From Flavobacterium fluvii (GTDB lineage Bacteria; Bacteroidota; Bacteroidia; Flavobacteriales; Flavobacteriaceae), in NCBI RefSeq assembly GCF_900129545.1, contig NZ_FQWB01000002.1:468473-532472 (forward strand): a DNA stretch of 64,000 nt, written 5' to 3'. The first letter of the stretch is position 1, and each line of letters opens with the position of its first letter. A program made the translations under genes and the position numbers. This document shows, one piece after another, positions 44,767 to 52,461 of the stretch. The notes under the pieces were generated by a model. That model worked only from the letters and a program-made list of their open reading frames with translations, ran no database searches and had not been told where the DNA came from.

Positions 44767-45909
44767 TTATTTTTTGTTAATGATTTGGGCAATTTTAACA
44801 GCTGATTTTTCGGGCTGAATCAGCTGTCCTTCCTGAAGTTTGTCGATACCGCTTAATACAATTTGGTCACCCGTTTTTACACCGTCTTTGATAAGATAGT
44901 TAACACCGCTTTTTCCAATAACAGTTATCGGCATTTTGGTAACCTTGTTTTCTTTGTTTACGGTAAATACAAAAACTTTATCCTGCATTTCTACAGTAGC
45001 GGACTGCGGTATCAAAATAGCATCGTCATGCTCCATTCCTAAACGGATTTTACCTGTATTTCCAGAACGTAACGTTTTGTGTGGATTAGAAAATTTAGCT
45101 CTTACCGTAATAGCTCCGGTAGTTTTATCAAACTGTCCATCGACCATGTCTATTTTTCCTGTTTGTGGATAAGCACTATTATCTGCTAACAGTAAAGTAA
45201 CCGGAGGAAGTTTTTTGATTTTGTCACCAATGCTGTTTCCTGCATATTTTGATTTGAATTGGATGAAGTCCGTTTCACTCAAAGAAAAATAAGCATACAC
45301 TTCCTGAACATCTGAAAGAGTTGTTAGTGCGTCAATATCTGTTGCAGAAACTAAACTTCCTTGTTTTTTTGGCAATCTTCCGATGTAACCATTTACTGGA
45401 GCCGTAATGGTGGTATAACCTAAATTGATTTTTGCCGAAGCTGCGATTGCTTTGGCCTGCTCGATATTGGCGGCAGCAATTTTCTGGGAAGCTTTTGCCG
45501 ATTTCAGCTGATAATCAGAAACCACTTTGTTTTGAACCAGTGGTGTCAGTTTATCCACCTCAAGCTGTGCGTTGATGTAAGCCGCTTCGGCAGCATGAAG
45601 ACTGGCCAAAGCATTGTTTAACTGCTCACGGTAAGGACGTTCGTTTATTTTGAACAAGGATTGTCCTTTGGTAACATACGCTCCTTCATCGACCAAAACG
45701 CGGTCTAAATTTCCGCTTACCTGGGGGCGGATTTCCACATCCACGGTTCCTTGTATGGCTGCAGGATATTCAGCATCGGTAGTGGTGTTTTCAGTGGTTA
45801 TTGCCATAACAGGCAGGAGCGGAGCGGGTGCAGCGGCAGGAGCCTGCTGTTTATCTGCACAGCTGATTAAAAAAACAGCCATTAAGCTTAAAAATGTGAT
45901 TTTTTTCAT
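44767..45909 (-). CDS. RND efflux periplasmic adaptor (AcrA family lipoprotein)
   Basis: A membrane-fusion protein linking pump and outer membrane factor. I place the start at the ATG at 45909 (MKKITFLSLMAVFLISC, 380 residues), giving a lipoprotein signal with Cys17; an upstream ATG at 45975 would add 22 residues, destroy the signal peptide and put an operator-like palindrome inside the gene. Blocks: lipoyl half RPQVSGNLDRVLVDEGAYVT, alpha-hairpin (about 75-145), APVNGYIGRLPKKQGSLV, and the beta-barrel domain. First gene of the efflux operon. Confidence 0.94.
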   Translation of the reverse strand: MKKITFLSLMAVFLISCADKQQAPAAAPAPLLPVMAITTENTTTDAEYPAAIQGTVDVEIRPQVSGNLDRVLVDEGAYVTKGQSLFKINERPYREQLNNALASLHAAEAAYINAQLEVDKLTPLVQNKVVSDYQLKSAKASQKIAAANIEQAKAIAASAKINLGYTTITAPVNGYIGRLPKKQGSLVSATDIDALTTLSDVQEVYAYFSLSETDFIQFKSKYAGNSIGDKIKKLPPVTLLLADNSAYPQTGKIDMVDGQFDKTTGAITVRAKFSNPHKTLRSGNTGKIRLGMEHDDAILIPQSATVEMQDKVFVFTVNKENKVTKMPITVIGKSGVNYLIKDGVKTGDQIVLSGIDKLQEGQLIQPEKSAVKIAQIINKK

Positions 45910-45950
45910 AATTGAAATTGGTTTAAAATTGGTATTGGATATAATTGTTT

Positions 45951-45970
45951 TTGGAATAATCGTTTCAGAA
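45951..45970. promoter_or_regulatory. TetR-type operator A
   Basis: TTGGAATAATCGTTTCAGAA, an imperfect palindrome 41 bases upstream of the adaptor start, matching the site before the tetR gene. Confidence 0.6.
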
Positions 45971-46016
45971 TTCATGCTGTTTTTTATTTAAAGGTTATGG
46001 TTTAGTGGAGCAATAA

Positions 46017-46038
46017 TTCTGGAACAATCGTTTCAGAA
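46017..46038. promoter_or_regulatory. TetR-type operator B
   Basis: TTCTGGAACAATCGTTTCAG with AA after it; near-perfect palindrome (reverse complement differs at two positions), about 68 bases from operator A. Confidence 0.65.
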
Positions 46039-46084
46039 TAAGTGCTGTAATTTAAAAATGCGTAAGCTTATTGTATATTGTTAT

Positions 46085-46104
46085 CTGAAATAAACGTTCC
46101 AGAA
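46085..46104. promoter_or_regulatory. TetR-type operator C
   Basis: CTGAAATAAACGTTCCAGAA, the inverse-orientation form of the same palindrome, about 66 bases from operator B and just past the end of the tetR gene. Confidence 0.6.
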
Positions 46105-46122
46105 TTTAGGTAAAAAAAAGGG

Positions 46123-46701
46123 TTATTTAAATATGTTTTTAATCAGGAATTCTGACATTTTTTTGATTTTGATTGGATTTCCATGAAGAATGTACGATTG
46201 CTTCCATCCAGTAAAAGAAGTGGCAATGTATTCAGCCATTAATGCTGCATCTTCGGTATCATCCATTTCGCCTTCATCCATGGCTTTTTGAACTATTGTG
46301 GCCATAAATTCGATGAAAACATCATTGTTTTTACTCATCTGGTTTCGGACTGTGCAATCATCCGGAGCAATTTCGAAAATTGTTTTCATCCCCAGACATC
46401 CTTTGTCGCAGGATATAATCCACTCTGCTTTATCAGTAATCATTTTGATCAATGCTGCTTTGGCAGATGTTTCTTTGGCCACTTTTTCTCTTACTTCCTG
46501 CATGGCATTATCAAAATAATTGGCAATGCATTTCATGAATAACTGGTGCTTGTCGCCAATGGTGTTGTATAAACTGCTTCTGTTGATCTGCATGGCATCC
46601 ACCAAGTCCTGCATTGAAGTGGCATTATATCCTTTTTCCCAAAAGACATTCATTGCTTTTTCAATTTTTTCGACTTCGTTAAATTCTACACAGCGAGCCA
46701 T
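46123..46701 (-). CDS. TetR/AcrR-family repressor
   Basis: A 192-residue regulator. The N-terminal helix-turn-helix (about 8-50) contains KIEKAMNVFWEKGYNATSMQ and DLVDAMQINRSSLYNTIGDK, the typical TetR_N pattern; the C-terminal part is a helical ligand-binding domain with cysteines (SCDKGCLGMKTIF) that may sense thiol-reactive compounds. It precedes the efflux operon on the same strand, separated by about 200 bases that carry three palindromes, and a fourth, the most symmetric, is in its own promoter. It should therefore repress both itself and the pump. Related proteins are QacR/AcrR-like in role. Confidence 0.92.
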   Translation of the reverse strand: MARCVEFNEVEKIEKAMNVFWEKGYNATSMQDLVDAMQINRSSLYNTIGDKHQLFMKCIANYFDNAMQEVREKVAKETSAKAALIKMITDKAEWIISCDKGCLGMKTIFEIAPDDCTVRNQMSKNNDVFIEFMATIVQKAMDEGEMDDTEDAALMAEYIATSFTGWKQSYILHGNPIKIKKMSEFLIKNIFK

Positions 46702-46721
46702 AAGATTTGTTTTTCACTTTG

Positions 46722-46729
46722 CAAATGTA
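46722..46729 (-). promoter_or_regulatory. -7 box of tetR
   Basis: Minus strand TACATTTG matches TAnnTTTG exactly, 21 bases upstream of the tetR start. Operator D lies just upstream, where the -33 region would be. Confidence 0.6.
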
Positions 46730-46736
46730 AAACTAT

Positions 46737-46758
46737 TTTTGGAACAAGCGTTCCAGAA
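46737..46758. promoter_or_regulatory. TetR-type operator D
   Basis: Core TGGAACAAGCGTTCCA (46740-46755) is a palindrome with arms TGGAAC/GTTCCA, directly upstream of the tetR -7 box, ideally placed for autorepression. Confidence 0.75.
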
Positions 46759-46950
46759 TTGATATTTTTTTACATTTTTTTTAAAAGAGCAACGAAAACA
46801 TGGTTCAAAGGTATTTGATTTCCACTGAATAGGGGTCGTGTGGATTGTAGTGTAAAAAATCAGTATAAAAATAAAAGTCCTTATTCCTAAGGAGTTTACG
46901 GAGTTTTTTGAAAATATTCTTTTTTCTTTTTATGAAACATAAATAAGTAA

Positions 46951-47008
46951 GGCCCTAAACACTCAACTATGTTTGGGGCTTTTTTTTGCAATGTCTCGTC
47001 CTAAAAAA
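46951..47008 (+). repeat. Hairpin element, copy 2 (terminator-like)
   Basis: GGCCCTAAACA...GTTTGGGGCT followed by eight T and TCGTCCTAAAAAA (46996-47008), matching copy 1 at 38083-38138. It lies at the end of the chrA gene but its T tract faces the plus direction. The remainder of the gap 46702-47017 holds the tetR promoter and nothing else. Confidence 0.6.
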
Positions 47009-47017
47009 TATTTTCAG

Positions 47018-48184
47018 TTATAATGCTAATTTTATGATGATTCCCAGAACTGCCGCGACAGCAATGATATACGGTTCCTGGATTTTCTTGATATAAATTA
47101 AAGCAAAAATGGTGGCAATGGTTATCAGCGTTGTTGGAATATCCAAAATACTCCTGGATGCAATTACGCCAACTGCTCCCACCAATGCGCCGACAACAGC
47201 GGCAGTAATGCCATCCACAAAGGCTTTGATGGATTTATTTTGTGCAATTTTCTTGAAGGATGGAGCCAAAGCAATCGTGAATAAATAACAGGGCAAAAAC
47301 GTGGCTAAAGCAGCTACCAAAGCACCTGGTACCCCTGCAACTAAATAGCCTATAAACCCAACCGTGATAACAACCGGACCAGGAGTAATCATTGCCACGG
47401 CAACGGCATCGACAAACTGATGTTCCGTCAACCATTGATTTTCGACCACAACTCCCGAATGTAAAAAAGGTACAATCGCCAGTCCACTGCCAAATACAAA
47501 TGCTCCTGCTTCCGCAAAAAAGACGGCAATTTTCATAAGGGTAGTGTTTTCAAAGTTCCAAAAACCTATTTGCAATAAAGCAATAGAATTGGCGGTTTTG
47601 CCATTAAACCATTTTGGAGGCGCTTTGACAAACATGTATAAAATCCCGGCCAATACAAACAACAAAACTTGTTCTTGCTGCGTGACCAATGTTACCACTA
47701 CTGCCACTATAAAAAACAGCCACAATAGCCAATTGGTTTTAAAAGAGGTTAAATTGAATTTACCTATAGACTTCAGCGTCAGCTTATAAGAACTCATCAC
47801 GATAATGCCTATAACGGCTGCGCCTACACCATAAAAAACGGCTTGAATCCAAGACAATCCGCCATATAATTTGTAAATGATTCCCAATAGTACCACCATT
47901 ATGAACGAAGGCAAAACAAAGGCAAAACCTATCAACGTCGCTCCTAAAAAACTGTAATGCACGAATCCAAGGTAAATCGCCAATTGTGCCGCCAATGGAC
48001 CCGGCGCCAATTGTGCCAAAGCCAAACCTTCCTTGTATTCTTCTTCTGAAATCCATTTTCGATTTTCGACTAAATCTTTGTGCATATAACCGACCAATGC
48101 CACTGGACCGCCAAAACCGATTGTTCCTAATTTTAGAAAATAAAAGGTCAATTCTTTTAAAGTATATATTGGATTCTCTTTCAT
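47018..48184 (-). CDS. chrA: Chromate transporter ChrA
   Basis: A 388-residue two-domain CHR-family protein that exports chromate using the proton gradient. The duplicated CHR signature is seen twice: FLKLGTIGFGGPVALVGYMH in the N-half (about 13-32) and FFAEAGAFVFGSGLAIVPFL in the C-half (about 217-236), each followed by a V(V/E)(E/N)(N)(R/Q)KW(I/L) segment and an ATPGP/LAPGP motif. About ten membrane segments. The gene follows a small outer-membrane-like protein gene and a ChrB-domain regulator gene on the same strand. Confidence 0.94.
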   Translation of the reverse strand: MKENPIYTLKELTFYFLKLGTIGFGGPVALVGYMHKDLVENRKWISEEEYKEGLALAQLAPGPLAAQLAIYLGFVHYSFLGATLIGFAFVLPSFIMVVLLGIIYKLYGGLSWIQAVFYGVGAAVIGIIVMSSYKLTLKSIGKFNLTSFKTNWLLWLFFIVAVVVTLVTQQEQVLLFVLAGILYMFVKAPPKWFNGKTANSIALLQIGFWNFENTTLMKIAVFFAEAGAFVFGSGLAIVPFLHSGVVVENQWLTEHQFVDAVAVAMITPGPVVITVGFIGYLVAGVPGALVAALATFLPCYLFTIALAPSFKKIAQNKSIKAFVDGITAAVVGALVGAVGVIASRSILDIPTTLITIATIFALIYIKKIQEPYIIAVAAVLGIIIKLAL

Positions 48185-48198
48185 AATTTAAAATATTG

Positions 48199-48699
48199 TT
48201 AAAAGGCAATACCAAGTTGAAGGCCTACGGTAAAAGTGGCAGGATGGTCATTGCCAAATCGTACAGGGAATGGAACAGAAACATAATAGCTGCTGTTGGT
48301 ATTTTTTATTACTGTTTTGGTTATTACCGGAGTGACACCAAATCGGCCACTGGTCTCAAAGGCAGCCCTGCCAGCAAAAGTGTAGCCGTGCCCCAATGCT
48401 ACCAATACGCCGGGATGAAACAATACACTATTTACTTTACTGATTCCGTCGTCAGTTTTTATGCTGGGAGCTATTTCAAAAGAAAACCCAATTTTGGCAC
48501 TTTTCCAGATATTGATTCCTGTTGGAAAATTAACGGAATAATAATCCCTGAAGTTCACGGCAGTTTCCTCGCTGCTTAAGGTTACTATGGGATGCATCAC
48601 GGAAAAATATCCCGTAATTTTTGGATATGTGGTCTGTGAAAAAACAGGCGTATTGAAAGCCAACAATGCAAAAATAATTGCAAATCTAACTTGTGTCAT
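48199..48699 (-). CDS. Small secreted, outer-membrane-barrel-like protein
   Basis: A 166-residue protein of unknown function. Residues 1-22 are a signal peptide (ending VFSQ). The mature part alternates polar and hydrophobic residues in strand-like segments (KIGFSFEIAPSIK, VLVALGHGYTFAGRAAF, TFTVGLQLGIAF) and ends in phenylalanine, which suggests a small outer membrane beta-barrel. It is encoded between the ChrB-AraC regulator gene and chrA, 14 bases before chrA, so a link to chromate or oxyanion handling is likely but unproven. Confidence 0.7.
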   Translation of the reverse strand: MTQVRFAIIFALLAFNTPVFSQTTYPKITGYFSVMHPIVTLSSEETAVNFRDYYSVNFPTGINIWKSAKIGFSFEIAPSIKTDDGISKVNSVLFHPGVLVALGHGYTFAGRAAFETSGRFGVTPVITKTVIKNTNSSYYVSVPFPVRFGNDHPATFTVGLQLGIAF

Positions 48700-48755
48700 A
48701 TTGTTTATATTTATGACAACAAAGCTAATACTACTAAAAAGGTCGAAATAGCATG

Positions 48756-49625
48756 TTATTTACTTTTTGTATCTGGATTACTTTTTTGTGCATTTTTTCG
48801 ATAAGAGGAAGGGTTTTTTCCAGTGCTCTGCTTAAATATTCTCGTAAAATGACTTTGGTCTGAAAATCCGGTCATATACGCTATCTCCGTAAGTGGGTAG
48901 GTTGAATTCTGGATAAGATTAATGGCTTTTTCAATTCGTAGTTTCCGAACGTAATCTCCAAAATTAAGGTCTTCAAAATACTTGGAAAACTCTCTTGACA
49001 GATAGGAAGGATTCATTTCGAGGTCATTGGAGATTTTCTTTAGGTCAAAAGTGAATTGCGTGTCTATTTGATCTTGAATAATTGCTTTTAAATCATTGAC
49101 CCAAGTTGGAGTTTTCTTCTTGGTTGTCTTTTTCTCTTTCAAAAACTTGTTATACACTTCGTGCAACAAACTTTCGAAAGGACTATTCTGCAAATGTTTT
49201 TGTTTGTACAAATGCGTTGCCCAACTGTACATTGCATCGTAAAGAACCATTCCGGTTTCCAATAATTTATGATCATCCGTAATATTATGGGAAAGCCCCG
49301 CCGAAATTGCCCAAAGCCCCGCCGATTCTTTTGCAATATCGTGTCTGTCCGTGTCTGCACCACGAACGATGTCTGCCATAATTAAAATAGCTGGGTCGTC
49401 AATTCCATATTTTTTTACGATGTAGTCAAAAGTGCATTGTTCTTCGTAATGGGTAAATTCCACATTGGGAATATCAAACGGTATGGCATCCAATTGTTTT
49501 GCTTTATCCAAAACTTCGCTGAAAGGAACATAAATAAATTCAGCTTCTTTGTCCACAAAATTTTTAATCAACCAAGGGCAGGCTATCCTGTCAATCTTGG
49601 GGCGTTCTCTGGTAATCCATTTCAT
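48756..49625 (-). CDS. ChrB-domain/AraC-type regulator fusion
   Basis: A 289-residue fusion. Residues 1-150 match the chromate-resistance ChrB C-terminal domain: WITRERPKIDRIACPWLIKN, EFIYVPFSEV, EFTHYEEQCTFDYIVKKYGI and VRGADTDR. Residues about 185-280 are an AraC-type double helix-turn-helix (MNPSYLSREFSKYFEDLNFG, IAYMTGFSDQSHFTRIFKQS, GKNPSSYRK). Thus the chromate-sensing module appears to be joined directly to a DNA-binding module. In proteobacteria ChrB is a separate regulator without an AraC domain. It heads the chromate operon and should control it. Confidence 0.88.
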   Translation of the reverse strand: MKWITRERPKIDRIACPWLIKNFVDKEAEFIYVPFSEVLDKAKQLDAIPFDIPNVEFTHYEEQCTFDYIVKKYGIDDPAILIMADIVRGADTDRHDIAKESAGLWAISAGLSHNITDDHKLLETGMVLYDAMYSWATHLYKQKHLQNSPFESLLHEVYNKFLKEKKTTKKKTPTWVNDLKAIIQDQIDTQFTFDLKKISNDLEMNPSYLSREFSKYFEDLNFGDYVRKLRIEKAINLIQNSTYPLTEIAYMTGFSDQSHFTRIFKQSTGKNPSSYRKNAQKSNPDTKSK

Positions 49626-49681
49626 GTGCAGTTATTTCTGTTTTAGGCATGAAATTATGGAATATGGTTGGATTTGTTTGC

Positions 49682-49728
49682 AAAAAAGCAAAAACCCTAA
49701 ACATTTTTAAAGTGTTTAGGGTTTTTAG
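49682..49728. terminator. Bidirectional terminator (hairpin family, copy 4)
   Basis: ACCCTAAACA...TGTTTAGGGT with A and T runs at the two ends; terminates the 143-residue protein gene. Nearly identical to 38641-38684. Confidence 0.8.
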
Positions 49729-49818
49729 TTACTCTTGAGATACAATTTTTAAATTGTTTCCTCCAAGATTTGAAGAAATTAGCCTGTTTTAAGGGAAATT
49801 TTAAAATGGCTAAAAGTA

Positions 49819-50250
49819 TTAATTGGCATTATCAGCGCTAAGTTTATATGTGTAGCTAGCTTCACAATTGCCTTTATCGGACCATTCAAGAGTACCACCG
49901 GCAGTTATACAATAAACTGTGGTATATCCTCCACCAACAGTAACAGAACCATTACTCCAAGCTAATACCCAACCTTTAAAATATCCATCAACATATACTT
50001 TAACATCATAACCTGTCCAGTTATCAAATTTTAAATCGCAATTGTCTCCTGCACCACGAGACTTTTCAGGTTTTGCAACTGGAACATCTGGAGCATCACA
50101 AACAAAATCTTTTTTGATGTTTGGATTTTGACCTCTAGTTTTCGCAACTTTTTTTGCAGTAATGGTAACTTCTTTTTTTGCTTTTTGCTGTGCAAAAGAA
50201 GTCAAAGATACTCCTAAGAATAAAACAGCAACTAGTAATAATTTTTTCAT
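49819..50250 (-). CDS. Secreted cysteine-containing protein of unknown function (143 aa)
   Basis: I do not recognise the family. Residues 1-20 are a signal peptide (LTSFA|QQ). A lysine-rich stretch (22-50) leads to a globular part (about 70-143) with aromatic and glycine-rich strands (KVYVDGYFKGWVLAWSNGSV). Cysteines 51, 71, 114 and 129 could form two disulphides. The only two arginines of the whole protein, Arg39 and Arg65, are both in (S/T)RG motifs, located in the flexible segment before the globular part. It has its own good promoter and lies directly downstream of a caspase gene. A processed secreted protein or caspase substrate is possible. Confidence 0.75.
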   Translation of the reverse strand: MKKLLLVAVLFLGVSLTSFAQQKAKKEVTITAKKVAKTRGQNPNIKKDFVCDAPDVPVAKPEKSRGAGDNCDLKFDNWTGYDVKVYVDGYFKGWVLAWSNGSVTVGGGYTTVYCITAGGTLEWSDKGNCEASYTYKLSADNAN

Positions 50251-50281
50251 AGATGTTAATTTTTATAAGGTTTATATTTTT

Positions 50282-50314
50282 CAAAAATATTAAAAAATAT
50301 ATTTACAATCAAAA
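50282..50314 (-). promoter_or_regulatory. Promoter of the 143-residue protein gene
   Basis: Minus strand TTTTG (50314-50310), 20 bases, TATTTTTG (50289-50282): a full match to the Bacteroidota consensus, 32 bases upstream of the ATG. Confidence 0.7.
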
Positions 50315-50343
50315 TTCATATTAAAATTTTCTTAAAAAAAATA

Positions 50344-52311
50344 TTACTTTACAATTTCATAAACAAATTCAGCACTAAAACCATCTATTTTCTCGGATGG
50401 TGAGTTTGCTTCTGCACCTCTGGAATGGGCATAACTTTGCTGGATAAAATTTTCTAACGGATTTTCGCCAACCCCTCTTGATCCAGCCCCTCGTGCTTGA
50501 ACTGTAGGCTGAAAATTGATTGGAGTCGAAGTAGCAAATCCTTTCAGTATCAAACGTTCGTATGGCGGACCAAAAGAATAAACACAATCTTTGAAAATCA
50601 TTGTTTTTCCAGGTTCCAATTTTCGTTCGTTGTTGTTTAATGTACAATTGCCATTGGGCATAAAAGGATTTATTTCTCCCTTTGAGTTGATTTCTATGAT
50701 ACTGAAATATATGGGTCTTTCGCTTTTATTGGTTACTTGCAAAACCACAAAACTATCTTTGGTATTTACTTCGAATGTGCCACTACTGTTATAAAATGAA
50801 TTTTCAGGTTTTAATTCTCCAGCCGTATTCGTGTCTTTATTGTATTCTACGGGCAAAAGTTTAAATTCGAATTCATAATTATAATTTTTCAAACTTAAAT
50901 CCTTTAAATATTTACCTTGTGCGTAATTGAATATTTTTTGATTGATTATTTCAACATCATTTGAGCCCCTTGTTGAAGCAATTTTATCAATGGTTTCTTC
51001 ACCATGGGAAGAACTTAACACATATTCAGATTTTCCTCTGGAAATGACAATATCACTACTTTTAGAATCTGCAACGATTTCACCAATATTATTTTTTGAC
51101 AAAAAAGAACTAACTCCTTCTTTAGCAACCGGATCTGTTACTGAAGGTTCCAAATAGACTTTTAAAGCAATGTCTCCATAAGAAAGCTTGTCTACGAAAA
51201 TCCAATATTTTTTCTGGTTTTCATCCGGTAGGGCAGAATCCAGTTTTATTGTAGCCGAACTAAAACCCGCATTCGTTATAGTTCCAGTTGTTATCACTTT
51301 GGACTTGTCTACTTTTGAAGTTCCGGCAGGAAGGATAAAAACAGTTGTTTTGTCGAATAACCCATTTAGTTTTCCTGCATTTATTTGAAGGATGTCCGGC
51401 TTGGCAATTTTATTTATTTCATAATAAGTTTGTTGTGCCACATATTCTCCTTTAAACAATTTATAATCTACGTCGCCCTCAATGGTTGGGGTTTGCTTGG
51501 GTGTAATCACGTTCATGTTTGTAGTGATTTTGGAGAACAATTGTCGGTATGAAAAATCGGTTCCCAAATCTGTCATTGCTTTAGAGAAAGCATAGCTGAG
51601 AGATCCAAAACCCTCGTATTCATAATTTAACTCGTCTGCCGATGCTCCAGTAATCATGACAAAAGGTGCGGCATCTTTGTCGATGGCGGCTTTTTCAAAC
51701 ATGGCACTCCCTTTTTGATTTATCAAGTCTTTTTCTTTCCATCCAACCGGTGCAAAAGTTGGTTCACCCCCTCTGGTTTTTTCTCCTGTTCCTCTTGTTG
51801 CGGAACCTGAATGACAACTATCCAACAACATTAATAACTGGCCAGATTTGCCCAATTTATTTCGGAAGCTGGTAATTACATTTCCTATTTCGTCATCGCG
51901 AAAATGATTTTCACCTTTATAATTGTCCGAATAACGGGCATAAGCATCATAAGGAACAATGGCCTCATCTTTGCCATCGATTTCATCTCCGTTGTCATCA
52001 AATATCTGTTGGCCATGACCTGAATAATGGATCATTATTATGTCACCTTTTACAATTTTTGACTGCAATTTTGTCAATGCCTCCAAAATGCCTTTTTTGT
52101 CAGCATTTGCATCTGTCAAAACGGTAATGTCTTCCTCTAAAAAACCATTCTTTAAGAGACTATTTTTTACTAAAGGAACATCGTTCAAAGAACTGATGCT
52201 TCCCCAACCAGATTCTTTAGGATAATCTCCAACAGCAATTATTAGTGCTCTTTTTTTGGCTTGTAACTGTAGATTAGAAAGAATAAGTAGCAGTAAAATA
52301 ATTTTCTTCAT
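50344..52311 (-). CDS. Secreted caspase-family protease with DUF4384-like domain
   Basis: A 655-residue protein with a signal peptide (1-18). Residues about 20-290 form a C14 caspase/metacaspase domain: RALIIAVGDYP, then the catalytic His99 in IHYSGHGQQ and Cys166 in LLDSCHSGS, with a long acidic loop DDNGDEIDGKDE typical of metacaspases. The linker after Cys166 contains two RG sites (173, 180). Residues about 480-600 match a DUF4384-like domain (FVVLQVTNKSERPIYFSIIE, LEPGKTMIF). Seven of its 15 arginines are followed by glycine (173, 180, 425, 448, 607, 612, 631). Expected outside the cytoplasm. Divergent from the caspase-TPR gene, 150 bases away. Confidence 0.88.
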   Translation of the reverse strand: MKKIILLLLILSNLQLQAKKRALIIAVGDYPKESGWGSISSLNDVPLVKNSLLKNGFLEEDITVLTDANADKKGILEALTKLQSKIVKGDIIMIHYSGHGQQIFDDNGDEIDGKDEAIVPYDAYARYSDNYKGENHFRDDEIGNVITSFRNKLGKSGQLLMLLDSCHSGSATRGTGEKTRGGEPTFAPVGWKEKDLINQKGSAMFEKAAIDKDAAPFVMITGASADELNYEYEGFGSLSYAFSKAMTDLGTDFSYRQLFSKITTNMNVITPKQTPTIEGDVDYKLFKGEYVAQQTYYEINKIAKPDILQINAGKLNGLFDKTTVFILPAGTSKVDKSKVITTGTITNAGFSSATIKLDSALPDENQKKYWIFVDKLSYGDIALKVYLEPSVTDPVAKEGVSSFLSKNNIGEIVADSKSSDIVISRGKSEYVLSSSHGEETIDKIASTRGSNDVEIINQKIFNYAQGKYLKDLSLKNYNYEFEFKLLPVEYNKDTNTAGELKPENSFYNSSGTFEVNTKDSFVVLQVTNKSERPIYFSIIEINSKGEINPFMPNGNCTLNNNERKLEPGKTMIFKDCVYSFGPPYERLILKGFATSTPINFQPTVQARGAGSRGVGENPLENFIQQSYAHSRGAEANSPSEKIDGFSAEFVYEIVK

Positions 52312-52461
52312 ATAATTAAATAATTTAGATTGGTAAATAATTTTATTTGAAATGAATAAATATTAGCGAAAATACTTAATTTTAGCCTATGATTTTAAAT
52401 AATTTAATATTTGTTCAGGATAAAAATAAATTGTGGCATGCAGAATTTAAAAATGTAGCAA

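Noticed and set aside
45910..45975. Longer start of the periplasmic adaptor
   Set aside because: It would bury the lipoprotein signal and place operator A inside the coding sequence.
47784..48215. 143-codon frame overlapping chrA
   Set aside because: Shadow of the ChrA frame, Arg/Phe-rich and without recognisable domain.
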